Shown here: piece after piece, positions 17,725 through 27,207 of the stretch
How positions within the stretch are numbered: the first letter of the stretch is position 1
Layout of the letters: every line of letters begins with the position of its first letter
Assembly: GCA_905235375.1 (NCBI GenBank)
Contig: CAJOLH010000012.1
Location: 1 to 61,423 of the forward strand
Source of the DNA: an uncultured Bacteroidales bacterium
Lineage (GTDB): Bacteria; Bacteroidota; Bacteroidia; Bacteroidales; UBA3663
DNA length: 61,423 bases
Direction: 5' to 3'
Position numbers and translations under genes: made by a program
The notes under the pieces: model-generated
What the model was told of the DNA's origin: nothing
The model's input: only the letters and a program-made list of their open reading frames with translations
Databases searched by the model: none

Positions 17725-20700
17725 GCATACTTCTAAGAATTGCAGTTCGCATGTGCCTTCGCTCCACCCGCTCGTGCAGGGTGGACGGATACGTACATCG
17801 GTGCTTCTGCTTTTGATGCTGTTCCTTCGGCCATGGATAGCAGGTGCACTTTATGCACAATATGATCCGCTTACTTTTGTTATCCTCAATGCCGAAGATC
17901 GCAAGCTTGTCGATGATTTGGGCCACAACTGGGACCCTGAGAATGGTGTATGGATGGGTTCTACACTCGGTCTGCCTGAGCGTAATGATCTGGATGTTTT
18001 CGTAACAAATGAGGTCTGTGCCGACTCTATCGTTGCATGGAGCAAGTCGAATGCTTCGCGCCATCGCGAACTCGTTTCGGCATTTGTCAACGAGTATCGT
18101 CAGCGCGGTTGGCTTCTCCGTCGTCATGCCAGCGCATACGAGCTGTCGGATGTCAACCAGATAGCTCAGGAAATCTATAAGCAGTACCCCGAAGCGGTTG
18201 ATTTCTGGAATGACATGACCAGCGATGATCGTGGCGTTTATTCAGTGGCACTCCTTCTTCATCCGCATGATGGTGGCGCTTTCGAGATTGTGGTACTAAC
18301 CGAGTCGATTACCAAATATGATGGTGATGAGGCAAACTGCCCTATCTATTATAAGAACCGTACGGAACTTTCCAATGTTGAAACAACCCGTCAACGCACA
18401 CATTTCCGTCGTCAGCATGGCACGGCATCAAGTGACGGTACATGGTTGACCTTCAATGAAAATTTCCACATACAGGGTCCGGAGGACCAGCGTCTGGTGA
18501 TTGACCGTGTAGTAAATACGTGTAACTTTGAGAGTGATCTTAATGTTGTAAAGACAGATTTCCAGAATGAGCCGATGCAGTATGACATGGCTGTGAAGTA
18601 CCTCGATTTCGCTTTACGCAAGGAGAACCTCACTTATCGTTTGCGTCCGTTTGTTTATGCTGGAGAAGATTTTCAACGGCAACTGTATCGTCGTACTCGT
18701 GGCAATCTGCTGCGTGATACGTTGGAGCACTATCGTGTCAATACCATTGCACAGATGGAGGAGATGCGTAATTGGGTTGAGTATCGTGAAGTTCAGCCCG
18801 ATTCGATGCTGTTCCTTATTCCGCAACCCTTGTGGAAACTTGTTCTTCGCTATCGCACCTTCGACAGGATACGTGACCGTGTGCGAATGTCGGCACCTTG
18901 GATTCCTCTTGAAGTGACCGAGGATGATACCGTGCGTGCTTATATTGCCAATACACCTTTTGACATCTTCGCCGACTTTCAGGCTTATGTCGATTCTGGT
19001 CATGTCATTGCCGATCAACATGTGCTAACTTCCGAACGAGACCTTGTCGAGGGTTATGTGAGCCGTCAGAATCAGATGAATCTTTATCCCGTGCCTGGTG
19101 AGAGTCGTCGTGTGCGCATAGAGCATAACAATACACCTGCGAACGTTGCTAAGCCCCTAATGCTTACGATGGAGCCGGTCGATACCGTGGTGTCCTACCG
19201 CTGGCGTATGCCTGATCCCACACGATACTATCAGTTGCGCCACATCAGCTATCTGCATGATTTTATTCATGCCGATTCTGCATCGTCAATCGAGTGCGGA
19301 TGCGAACGACAGATGCCGTTGCAGTTCCTGAATATCTCTACCCAAAATGCTGAGTTTGATTGTCCTCCGCGCCGCAGCATTACAAGCGATCACCTGGTGA
19401 GCTTCAAGCCACGTGCCCGTGGAGAGCTCGTTGATGCAACTTATAGTCTTGCTTTAAGTTTCGAGCTTCTGAGTACGGAGCTTAATCTTGATTTGGGCAA
19501 TAACCGTGCACAGATGGATAGTTTGGTGCAGAAAGCCTACGAGATTACGCATGATATGTATCAGCGCATCCAGCAGGTGGGCATCATTGGTATTTCGTCG
19601 CCCGAAGGTGGTCAACGATTGAACCTCCAGCTTTCGCGTCAGCGTAGTCAGAGCATCCTCGAAAATTTACGTTCGATGGGAGGGGATGACTTGCGTCATG
19701 CCAATTTCCATATCATCAAGGACTCCATTGCTCCATGGAGTGCTGTGGCTGATATTATAGAGGCGGAGCATCCGGAGAATGCTGCCACCGTCAATCGTAT
19801 TCGTAGTGCGATAGAGGCGAACCCGTACAGCATGAAGGCCCAGCAAGATATGATTGGATTCAGTTCGCGCCATCGTGATCCTGTTGTTGATGCGGCTCTC
19901 GATAAACTTCGTGAGGCCCAGGTAACATTTAGCTATAAGGCTGTATTTGAGGCTTCGGAGGCAATGATAATCGATGAGTTCCGTTCGGCTAAGCGCTATG
20001 ACAACTTCCCGCCAGACTATTATTATTGGATTCTCACATCGAAACTTACTACCTACGAGGAGAAGGGCATGGTTGCCAAAGCATTGCTAAAGGCTCGTGC
20101 CTCTGATGTCCGGCGTTTCACCACTGACCTGCATCCCTCCAACAGTTATGGGCTCGTACTTCCTATCGCGGCTAATTTCCTGGCATTGGATAGCCTTCGC
20201 AACGGTCGCTACAATCCTGATATCCTTGCGCCTTTTATCAATAGTGAGCTTTTCCAAGGCAACTTTGCATGCTATATGCAGAGCGATTACGATGTGCCCG
20301 TGAAGTTCATTAATCTTGATGCGATCCTTTACAATCAGATTGTCACCCTCTACAATGTCGGTACACCTGAGGCTATCGATCAGGCTTACACGCTTGCTGA
20401 CATCTTGAACGAGACGCCTACGCTCTCCAATAAGTTCCGCGAAAAGTATCATCCTGAACAGCTGGAGATCTTGTTAAACAGTTATATGGGTCGTTTCCTT
20501 GATGATCCTGATCATCTGGATATGTTGCGCAAATCTAACCTTCGCAACTTCTATGTGGCCAATATGGCTGATATGTATCGCAAATGCGACGGTCAGATAG
20601 ATGCTCTACAAACCTCGGAGGATTGTCATGAGATATTGCAGCATTGTGTCGATAGTCTGCAACAATTAAAGCTGCGATTCCCTGGTGATCCTGCCGCCTT

Positions 20701-20953
20701 ATATTTTACGGCAGTTACTCGCTTATGGCAAGCCGAGAGTATCGGCGGCGAGAATCGTGATTCCAATTTCGACCTGGCCATTGACGCGCTCGAGCAACTT
20801 TTCAAGATTGATGTGCAACCAACCTTTATTTCCCGTCTGCAGGGCGATAGTTATGTCCGTAACTTCTATCGAACACCAAGAAGCCGCAAGATGAAGCGAG
20901 ATGTCTTTCTCGAAGCTGTCGAGCAGTTCATCTCCAACACTTATAAAGAATAG
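17714..20953 (+). CDS. Large exported protein with OmpA-like segment, 1079 residues
   Basis: A basic leader and hydrophobic core (TSVLLLLMLFLRPWIAGALYAQ) form an N-terminal signal with an unusually long n-region. Residues 50-570 are unrecognised. Residues about 575-715 resemble an OmpA C-terminal domain: GIIGISSPEGGQRLNLQLSR followed by QRSQSILENL, the SxEG...N..LS..R.......L pattern used for peptidoglycan contact. The last 360 residues are helical and TPR-like. It overlaps the upstream DUF3575 gene by eleven bases and lies three bases before the barrel gene, so it probably works with them, perhaps anchoring an outer-membrane complex to the cell wall. That role is inferred. Confidence 0.8.
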   Translation: MSSKHTSKNCSSHVPSLHPLVQGGRIRTSVLLLLMLFLRPWIAGALYAQYDPLTFVILNAEDRKLVDDLGHNWDPENGVWMGSTLGLPERNDLDVFVTNEVCADSIVAWSKSNASRHRELVSAFVNEYRQRGWLLRRHASAYELSDVNQIAQEIYKQYPEAVDFWNDMTSDDRGVYSVALLLHPHDGGAFEIVVLTESITKYDGDEANCPIYYKNRTELSNVETTRQRTHFRRQHGTASSDGTWLTFNENFHIQGPEDQRLVIDRVVNTCNFESDLNVVKTDFQNEPMQYDMAVKYLDFALRKENLTYRLRPFVYAGEDFQRQLYRRTRGNLLRDTLEHYRVNTIAQMEEMRNWVEYREVQPDSMLFLIPQPLWKLVLRYRTFDRIRDRVRMSAPWIPLEVTEDDTVRAYIANTPFDIFADFQAYVDSGHVIADQHVLTSERDLVEGYVSRQNQMNLYPVPGESRRVRIEHNNTPANVAKPLMLTMEPVDTVVSYRWRMPDPTRYYQLRHISYLHDFIHADSASSIECGCERQMPLQFLNISTQNAEFDCPPRRSITSDHLVSFKPRARGELVDATYSLALSFELLSTELNLDLGNNRAQMDSLVQKAYEITHDMYQRIQQVGIIGISSPEGGQRLNLQLSRQRSQSILENLRSMGGDDLRHANFHIIKDSIAPWSAVADIIEAEHPENAATVNRIRSAIEANPYSMKAQQDMIGFSSRHRDPVVDAALDKLREAQVTFSYKAVFEASEAMIIDEFRSAKRYDNFPPDYYYWILTSKLTTYEEKGMVAKALLKARASDVRRFTTDLHPSNSYGLVLPIAANFLALDSLRNGRYNPDILAPFINSELFQGNFACYMQSDYDVPVKFINLDAILYNQIVTLYNVGTPEAIDQAYTLADILNETPTLSNKFREKYHPEQLEILLNSYMGRFLDDPDHLDMLRKSNLRNFYVANMADMYRKCDGQIDALQTSEDCHEILQHCVDSLQQLKLRFPGDPAALYFTAVTRLWQAESIGGENRDSNFDLAIDALEQLFKIDVQPTFISRLQGDSYVRNFYRTPRSRKMKRDVFLEAVEQFISNTYKE

Positions 20954-20956
20954 TAT

Positions 20957-23900
20957 ATGCTTCGGATACCCCAATATAATCATCATGCCCTCGAAGGTGT
21001 AGTCCATGCCTTCGCTTGCGCGTTCATCATACTGTCCCTGTGTTTGCGAGGGCAGCAGTTGTCTGCTGCTGTCCCCGCTGCAGATGACGATAATCATGCT
21101 AACCTCAATGGCACCAATAACGTCACACTTGATGTCCCTTCGGTTCTCATTCGCAAATGGTACACTTCGCCCGATAAGAAGCCGTTCTTCAACGACAGGC
21201 GTCATCGTTTATTTCAAGGATGGTCGGTGGTAGGTTTTTGGGCTCCACAGCTTTCGTTGAGTCCGAGCAAGTATTCATCTTTCGAGGCACTGGGCGCTGG
21301 AGCTGGTGTCATCAAGGATTTCAACAAGTCATATTCGCTGCGTCTATCAGGTTCGTATCTAAGTGGCAAGATTCCCGAAAGCAAGGCCGACCTCGAGCGT
21401 TACATGGGTTCGGTTGATTTACTCTGGAACTTCACCAACACTTGGTTCGGCTTCGATCCTGCTCGTAGTCTGGAGACACTCCTCGTTGCTGGAGGTTCCT
21501 TGGGTGCGGTGAAAAGTGATGGCTTGTCATCAGAACTGATTTGGCAGGGACAGCTTGGCATCCAGCTTCGCAAGACCCTCTCGCCTCATCTTTCTGCCTT
21601 CGTCGAACCTTATTATTATATATCCGATCCTGATTATGATTATTATCAGAACGGTGCCGATTTCGATGATGGCGTTGGCCTGAAGGCTGGAATTTTGGTG
21701 CGTGTGACCGAGCCTCTCCGCGAAACTCCATGGTTTGGCGGTTGGACACATTCCGCATGGTATGATAACTGGTACGTTCAGAATCTTTTAGGATTGAACT
21801 TTGCCAAGGAGAAAGATCTTACTGCCAAGAACGATATTTCGAATTACAATTTCAATCTGAATATCGGCCATTGGGTCGCACCCTCTTGGGGATTCCAGGT
21901 GGGCGTTGTCGATCGGCAGCTCCTGTTTAAGGGTAACAATAACCGTCGTCAGACCTTTGGACGTTTGGAAGGCATTCTGAATGTCGCCTCGCTTTGGGAT
22001 CATGTTTCTGTCAAACGAATTGGTTTGACAGTCTCTGGCGGTGCCGAATTAGGATACGAACGAAAGTTTTCGTCCGGTAACAAACGTACGTGGAAACGCA
22101 CCGATGATTTCTATAGTGCAGTGACTGGAGCTGGCCAACTGAAATATTTCATTAACTCGAATACTGCACTTGTCGCCGAGGGTCGTTATTCCTCGGCAGG
22201 CGATGGTGCTCATGTGATTACTCCATCCTTAGGCATGGAATATTACCATAATCGCCAGTCCAGTTATAGCTTCTGGCGCAAGCGTGCCCAAGCTATTCAT
22301 GACGACAAGATACAACAAGGATTGGGTGGTATCCTTTTCCTAAATAATTGGAATATATTTCTTGAGGCCGCCTTCAGTGTCGATCGTGCTGCCAATGTAA
22401 GCCGCTATCAGGTGCAGGATTTAGCCCCAGCTGCCGATTTTGGTTTGGGTATGCGCATCAATGACTTGCATTCTGTTCGTCTCAAGGAGCATTTTGTCTA
22501 TCATAAGGGTGAACATGATAATTATCCACTGCTCCAAAGTGAGACGAGTCTGGAGTATATGTTTGACTTGACGAATTTCTGGATGGGGCTTGACCAATAT
22601 CGACGTTTTACGTTACGTCCTTATGCGGGCGCAGTCTATTCGATATCGAGATTTTCGAGTTCGCCGTATTTCGAGGAGGATCCTATACATAGTTTCGGAT
22701 TCGATTTCGGATTCCAGAATTCGTTCCGATTGAATGCAAATACGGAACTCTTCATTGAACCGCGCTATTTGTACCTGCTCGATGATTTCAATCAGTGGAA
22801 CCTGATGGCTGGCATAGGTTATACCATCGAACGTCGCGAGGAGATGCGTCATCTGAGCCAGAAAGGTGTGCCCGACAATCCTCCTCACTTCTATATTCAG
22901 ACATTAGGCGGTTTACAGATAGGCACAGGCGAATCTTTCACTCGTTCGGATGTCTTGAGCGGGCTTTTCAATCTCACTTTCGGACGTTCGTTTGCCCGTA
23001 ATCTTGCCATTCAGACAACCTTGTTCCAGCAGAACGCCACGCCCAATGACAAGAAACTGGTTCATCGCCTTTATGGTATTCGTGGAGAATTTGTAGCCGA
23101 TGCTCTTGGAATGCTATGGACTCATAGTCATGAGCAGGGATGGGTTTGGACCATCCAAGGTGGTGGCGAACTAACCTACAATACGTTTGTGAATTATCCT
23201 TATGTCGGAGTTACTGGTGCTTCCCAATTGCGTCGCCGACTGGGAAAGACTCCATTCTGGGCTACTGTCGAAGGACGTATTCAGGTGCATTTCGCCAAAT
23301 CAGGCAAGATTCAAGGCAAGGCACCTATTTGGACGGGAGCTGCTGGTATTCATTACGAACTTCCTTCTATCAAACAGTGGAACAAGGGCGCCAATGGTAC
23401 CTATGGAACCATCAATATGTATGATGCTGAATCTGACTACCCCTTGGACTTCTTCCGAAACCTGAAGAATGGAAATATCCAGATTGCAGGCACTTGGTTC
23501 GATGCCGAGAAGATGGGCGTCGGGATTGCTGTTGGTTATGATTTCGATGCCGTCAATGGCATACGCATCGGTTATGACTTTGCCAAGAGTCCGCAGACCA
23601 CTAATAGGAATGAAGATATCAACTACAATGCTCTTTCGATGGACTATATGCTCGATTTGACCAACCTCTTGCTTAAGGCGAGGGCTCAGGCTTCAGAGGA
23701 CAAAGAGGCAACAGTACATGTGACTCCATCAAAGCTGGTTTCCCGATTGTCGGTTCGCCCATTTGTCGGATTCAATATTGGTATGCACAGTTTCGACCTC
23801 AATAAGCGTTACTTTGACGAGGATGCCAATGCATGGAAATCCACCAGAATGACAGATGTTAACCTTGGTCTGCAGACAGGTTTGAATGTGGGATATATGT

Positions 23901-24028
23901 TCACTCCGCATATCGTATTTTTCCTCGAACAGCGTGCCCTCCTTCTTTCCAATGACCCATATTTGTCGCCTGATGACAAGCACAATTTCCATGCTCTGAC
24001 CTACGCAGGATTGAAGTACAGATTCTGA
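20957..24028 (+). CDS. Outer-membrane protein of five tandem barrel-like modules, 1023 residues
   Basis: A signal region (AFACAFIILSLCLRGQQLSAA) precedes five repeats of roughly 160-185 residues: about 87-252, 270-430, 455-627, 645-803 and 838-1023. Each ends with a similar pair of strands: HLSAFVEPYYY...GLKAGILV; NTALVAEGRYS...SLGMEYY; NTELFIEPRYL...MAGIGYT; PFWATVEGRIQ...GAAGIHYE; HIVFFLEQRAL...YAGLKYRF. Middle parts also match (NFTNTWFGFDPAR, DLTNFWMGLDQYR, DLTNLLLKARAQ). Alternating polar and aromatic residues and the final Phe suit outer-membrane beta-strands. If each module is eight-stranded, the chain has about 40 strands, in one barrel or five. I know no named family with this build. 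Confidence 0.8.
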   Translation: MLRIPQYNHHALEGVVHAFACAFIILSLCLRGQQLSAAVPAADDDNHANLNGTNNVTLDVPSVLIRKWYTSPDKKPFFNDRRHRLFQGWSVVGFWAPQLSLSPSKYSSFEALGAGAGVIKDFNKSYSLRLSGSYLSGKIPESKADLERYMGSVDLLWNFTNTWFGFDPARSLETLLVAGGSLGAVKSDGLSSELIWQGQLGIQLRKTLSPHLSAFVEPYYYISDPDYDYYQNGADFDDGVGLKAGILVRVTEPLRETPWFGGWTHSAWYDNWYVQNLLGLNFAKEKDLTAKNDISNYNFNLNIGHWVAPSWGFQVGVVDRQLLFKGNNNRRQTFGRLEGILNVASLWDHVSVKRIGLTVSGGAELGYERKFSSGNKRTWKRTDDFYSAVTGAGQLKYFINSNTALVAEGRYSSAGDGAHVITPSLGMEYYHNRQSSYSFWRKRAQAIHDDKIQQGLGGILFLNNWNIFLEAAFSVDRAANVSRYQVQDLAPAADFGLGMRINDLHSVRLKEHFVYHKGEHDNYPLLQSETSLEYMFDLTNFWMGLDQYRRFTLRPYAGAVYSISRFSSSPYFEEDPIHSFGFDFGFQNSFRLNANTELFIEPRYLYLLDDFNQWNLMAGIGYTIERREEMRHLSQKGVPDNPPHFYIQTLGGLQIGTGESFTRSDVLSGLFNLTFGRSFARNLAIQTTLFQQNATPNDKKLVHRLYGIRGEFVADALGMLWTHSHEQGWVWTIQGGGELTYNTFVNYPYVGVTGASQLRRRLGKTPFWATVEGRIQVHFAKSGKIQGKAPIWTGAAGIHYELPSIKQWNKGANGTYGTINMYDAESDYPLDFFRNLKNGNIQIAGTWFDAEKMGVGIAVGYDFDAVNGIRIGYDFAKSPQTTNRNEDINYNALSMDYMLDLTNLLLKARAQASEDKEATVHVTPSKLVSRLSVRPFVGFNIGMHSFDLNKRYFDEDANAWKSTRMTDVNLGLQTGLNVGYMFTPHIVFFLEQRALLLSNDPYLSPDDKHNFHALTYAGLKYRF

Positions 24029-24035
24029 GAATAAC

Positions 24036-24072
24036 AATGATGGACTGCCTCAATCTGTCCATCATTTTTTCT
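24036..24072 (+). terminator. Rho-independent terminator of the envelope operon
   Basis: AATGATGGAC (24036-24045) pairs with GTCCATCATT (24057-24066) and is followed directly by a T run. It lies eight bases after the stop of the five-module barrel gene. Confidence 0.85.
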
Positions 24073-24152
24073 CTTTTCGACCTGTTTCATGTAAAAATGG
24101 CTCACGTTGACATAAAATAAACTTGTTTTTTTATAAAAAAAATAAAAAAGTT

Positions 24153-24183
24153 TTGATATTTCAATAAATTCTTGTATCTTTGC
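24153..24183 (+). promoter_or_regulatory. Promoter for the 435-residue barrel gene
   Basis: The -33 box TTTG (24153-24156), a 19-base spacer and the -7 box TATCTTTG (24176-24183) lie 26 bases before the ATG at 24209, within a very AT-rich stretch. This is a consensus site. Confidence 0.85.
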
Positions 24184-24208
24184 CCCTCGAAATATATCGA
24201 TATTAGAA

Positions 24209-25516
24209 ATGAATTTACAGCGTTACGCAGCCGCCTTTATCGTCTTGGCACTATATGCTTTGACAATTTCGCCTATGGCGGCTCAGAATCTGAATACGAG
24301 CAACCTCACTTCTTCGCCATACAACCGCTACGGTTATGGACGTCTGGGTTCTATGGGCAATGCGGTGACATGCAGCATGGGAGATGTAGGTATCGCTATT
24401 CGTAGCAATCAATATACCATACTTGCAAATCCAGCATCGCTCACAGCCATTGATACACTCACGATGATCTTTTCAATCGGTCTTGATGCCCAGTATGGAA
24501 TGTATTCTGAAAATGGTGCCAATTCGAATAAGTGGGATGCTGGTTTCAGTTATATGTCATTTCAAATGCCTTTGTGGAGGAATTTTGCAATGTCGCTTTC
24601 CTTTACACCATACAGCATGGTAGGCTATTATTATGGTACTTCTGATTCCGTTGCTATTCAGTCGGCTACGATTCGTCATGACACCTTGACATATTCCAGC
24701 CTGCATCAGGGGCTGGGTGGTGTTAACAATTTCATGCTTGGCGTGGGCTGGAGAGCTTTCCACAACAAACGTGTCGATCTTAATGTCGGTGTCAATGCTG
24801 GTTGGCTTTTTGGAACAATCGAGCACGATGGTAGTCTTTCCACTTCGAGTCAGGCCACCAGTACGAATCTTTCCTACGAAGCTGATGTGTGTGGCCTTCT
24901 TCTCCAATTCGGAGCCCATTACACGCAGCATTTCAAGGCTACACACAGCATCACATTGGGTGCGACATTTAGCCCACGGCTTAATTTGAGTGTCGATACG
25001 GAGACGTTGAAGTTCAGTGCAGATACCATTTCACGTAACAATCGATATCGTAGTGAAGTCAAGTTGCCAACGAAGTGGGGTGTAGGCGCCAGTTACAATA
25101 TAGCTCGCAAACTCACTGTTACAGCAGAATATGAGAAGACGAAGTGGCATGATGTATCTGGTCTTAACCCCGAATTCGATGCTGAGGAAGGTGTTTTCAA
25201 TTCCACTCAACGCGTAGCCGCTGGTGTCGAATATCAACCCAAGGTACTTACGAACAGATATTTCAAGATTTGTCGTTATCGTGCTGGTTTTAGTGCCAAG
25301 TCAAACTACCTTCGAGTCAATGACAATTCTTTACATGAATACTCTGGTAGTCTTGGCATGAGTATGCCAATCAATCGTCGTTCGGCGCTTGACCTTGGCA
25401 TAGGCTATTCGGCTGTTCGTCCCAAGGATGGTAATATGGTCAAGGAAGATTATATTACCATTAACGTCGGACTGACCTTCAATGAGATGATGTTCTTCAG
25501 AGGCCGTCTCCGTTGA
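24209..25516 (+). CDS. Outer-membrane beta-barrel protein, 435 residues
   Basis: After a signal peptide (AAFIVLALYALTISPMAAQ), the mature N-terminus SSPYNRYGYGRLGSMGNAVT and IRSNQYTILANPASLTAIDT resemble the Bacteroidetes barrel proteins distantly related to FadL/PorV, where a plug-like N-terminus precedes many beta-strands. Strand patterns such as NFAMSLSFTPYSMVGYYYGT, VGVNAGWLFGTIEH and LGIGYSAV continue to the end. It has its own promoter after the terminator of the five-gene operon, and an exported TPR gene follows 127 bases later. The ligand is unknown. A transport or surface-assembly role is inferred from the fold only. Confidence 0.8.
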   Translation: MNLQRYAAAFIVLALYALTISPMAAQNLNTSNLTSSPYNRYGYGRLGSMGNAVTCSMGDVGIAIRSNQYTILANPASLTAIDTLTMIFSIGLDAQYGMYSENGANSNKWDAGFSYMSFQMPLWRNFAMSLSFTPYSMVGYYYGTSDSVAIQSATIRHDTLTYSSLHQGLGGVNNFMLGVGWRAFHNKRVDLNVGVNAGWLFGTIEHDGSLSTSSQATSTNLSYEADVCGLLLQFGAHYTQHFKATHSITLGATFSPRLNLSVDTETLKFSADTISRNNRYRSEVKLPTKWGVGASYNIARKLTVTAEYEKTKWHDVSGLNPEFDAEEGVFNSTQRVAAGVEYQPKVLTNRYFKICRYRAGFSAKSNYLRVNDNSLHEYSGSLGMSMPINRRSALDLGIGYSAVRPKDGNMVKEDYITINVGLTFNEMMFFRGRLR

Positions 25517-25643
25517 TAGAATCGTTTATGCATTCTGACACTCTTCGGCATTGCTTTCTGGCGATTTAAACCATTAGCTGTCAGTCTGGTCATAATCTCG
25601 AAAGACATAACAATCATCACTAACAAATAACACCAAAAGTACA

Positions 25644-27110
25644 ATGAAAACCTCTTTCAAAATTCTCGCTGGTGCTGTCCTCTCAATGGCAGTCACCGCT
25701 CTCTCTGCTCAGACTCCTGAGATGCTGGAAGTGATGTGTGCCAACGGTGAGACCGCCGGCACTAACAATTCACTTTACAATGATTATTTCCCCAAGGCTG
25801 GTCCAGCAAAACCACTTGAGGCTTATGAACCATGGAAGGCTCTCTATGATGCTGTTCCCAACTTTAACCTCGCTCTTTACCTTAATGGTGAAAAGATTCT
25901 TGTTGCAAAATGCGACCAGGCTCAGAAGGGTGGTAACACCGCCGATCAAGAGCGTTTTGCCAAAGAGCTCCAGAAACTTTGTGATGATCGTATTGCCAAT
26001 GGTTTTGCCACAAAGACTGTACCTGCTGAGGCTATTAAGCTGAAGAAGATTGACTACTTCAAAAAGTACGACCTCGATGCAACCGATAAGGGTGTTTATG
26101 ACCGTTACACTGACGTTCTTCAGGAGTTCCGTGGCGGTGCTCAGCCTTATTACATCTCGCAGTGGTGTACCTACTCCTTGAAGCTTGCCAAGTCTGGCCA
26201 ACAGGACAAGAACCAGTACATCGAGGACTACATGAAATCTACTGAGTACCTCGACGAGGCTCTTGACCGTTACGTGCTTCGTTACAACGACGACACGACC
26301 AAGCTTGTCGCTGCTCGTGTTGCAAGCCAGGATACCGCTAAGCTCTTCCGTGCTGCTGAGGTTACTAAGGGTTTGATGAAGGGCGCTCGTGACAATAAAC
26401 TCAGCCTCACCTCCCTGTTTGCACAGTCGGGCTATGCTGATGTCAATACACTCGTCGAAATTTTTGCTCCTCAGGTTGAGGAGAAGAAGACCGACCTTGC
26501 TTTCCTGACCAACGTGTCTAAACTTCTTGGCCGTAGCGCTGAAGGTCGTGAGACTGACCTCTATACTCACGTCGCCGATTATTCCTATCAAATCCAGCCA
26601 TCAATGGAAGCTGCCAAGGGTCTTGCAAAGGCCGCTCTTAAGGCTAAGGATTATGACCGTGCTCTCCAGTACTATGATGAGGCCCTCTCTCATGCTATCC
26701 AGCCTGATGACAAGACTGAGATTCTGATGTATGAGGCAGCTATCTATCAGCAGGAGGGACAGAAGGCTAAGGCTCGTGACGTCCTCCGTCGTTCGCTTAG
26801 CATTGATCCGGACCAGGATACTCCTCACGTAATGATTGCTAACTTGTATGCTTCTTCTGCAAGCAGTTGTGGTGAAGAGAAGCCAGCTCTCAAGAGCCTT
26901 GTTTACGTAGCTGCTTACAATGAGATGCAGCAGGCCATTGCCCATGCTTCGAGCGATGAGAAGCGTGCAGCTTATCAGCGTACTTGTGGCACTTATAAGT
27001 CTGCTTTCCCTGCTAAGGGCGATCTCTTTATGCAGGCTGGCAAGACTCCAGGTCAGACCCATACTCTTGGTGGATGGATGGGTGTTACTGTGACTATCCA
27101 GTGCCAGTAA
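25644..27110 (+). CDS. Exported TPR protein, 488 residues
   Basis: A signal peptide (FKILAGAVLSMAVTALSAQ) precedes a helical protein with a clear TPR pair near residues 330-395 (AAKGLAKAALKAKDYDRALQ; YQQEGQKAKARDVLRRSLSI). Four cysteines occur late (SSCGEE, RTCGTY, IQCQ) and could form disulfides in the periplasm. Its codons (many GCT, CGT and CTC) look like those of a highly expressed gene. A 14-base-pair hairpin follows at 27130-27167. Together with the preceding barrel gene it may form a two-gene envelope unit. The partner is not shown by sequence. Confidence 0.85.
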   Translation: MKTSFKILAGAVLSMAVTALSAQTPEMLEVMCANGETAGTNNSLYNDYFPKAGPAKPLEAYEPWKALYDAVPNFNLALYLNGEKILVAKCDQAQKGGNTADQERFAKELQKLCDDRIANGFATKTVPAEAIKLKKIDYFKKYDLDATDKGVYDRYTDVLQEFRGGAQPYYISQWCTYSLKLAKSGQQDKNQYIEDYMKSTEYLDEALDRYVLRYNDDTTKLVAARVASQDTAKLFRAAEVTKGLMKGARDNKLSLTSLFAQSGYADVNTLVEIFAPQVEEKKTDLAFLTNVSKLLGRSAEGRETDLYTHVADYSYQIQPSMEAAKGLAKAALKAKDYDRALQYYDEALSHAIQPDDKTEILMYEAAIYQQEGQKAKARDVLRRSLSIDPDQDTPHVMIANLYASSASSCGEEKPALKSLVYVAAYNEMQQAIAHASSDEKRAAYQRTCGTYKSAFPAKGDLFMQAGKTPGQTHTLGGWMGVTVTIQCQ

Positions 27111-27129
27111 ACCAGACTTCCCGTACAGT

Positions 27130-27167
27130 CCAATATAAGCTCCGCTGTTCAGTGGAGCTTATATTGG
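27130..27167 (+). terminator. Strong hairpin after the TPR gene
   Basis: CCAATATAAGCTCC (27130-27143) is perfectly complementary to GGAGCTTATATTGG (27154-27167). The T tract downstream is weak, so it is a likely but not certain terminator. It separates the envelope genes from the acyl cassette. Confidence 0.7.
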
Positions 27168-27207
27168 GTATTACATTCTATTCTTTGGTTGCAAACAGTC
27201 TTTAAAT

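Noticed and set aside
13852..24028. Reading the DUF3575 operon as a fimbrial locus
   Set aside because: No fimbrillin or Mfa/FimA-like lipoprotein gene is present, and the multi-barrel protein is not part of known fimbrial loci.
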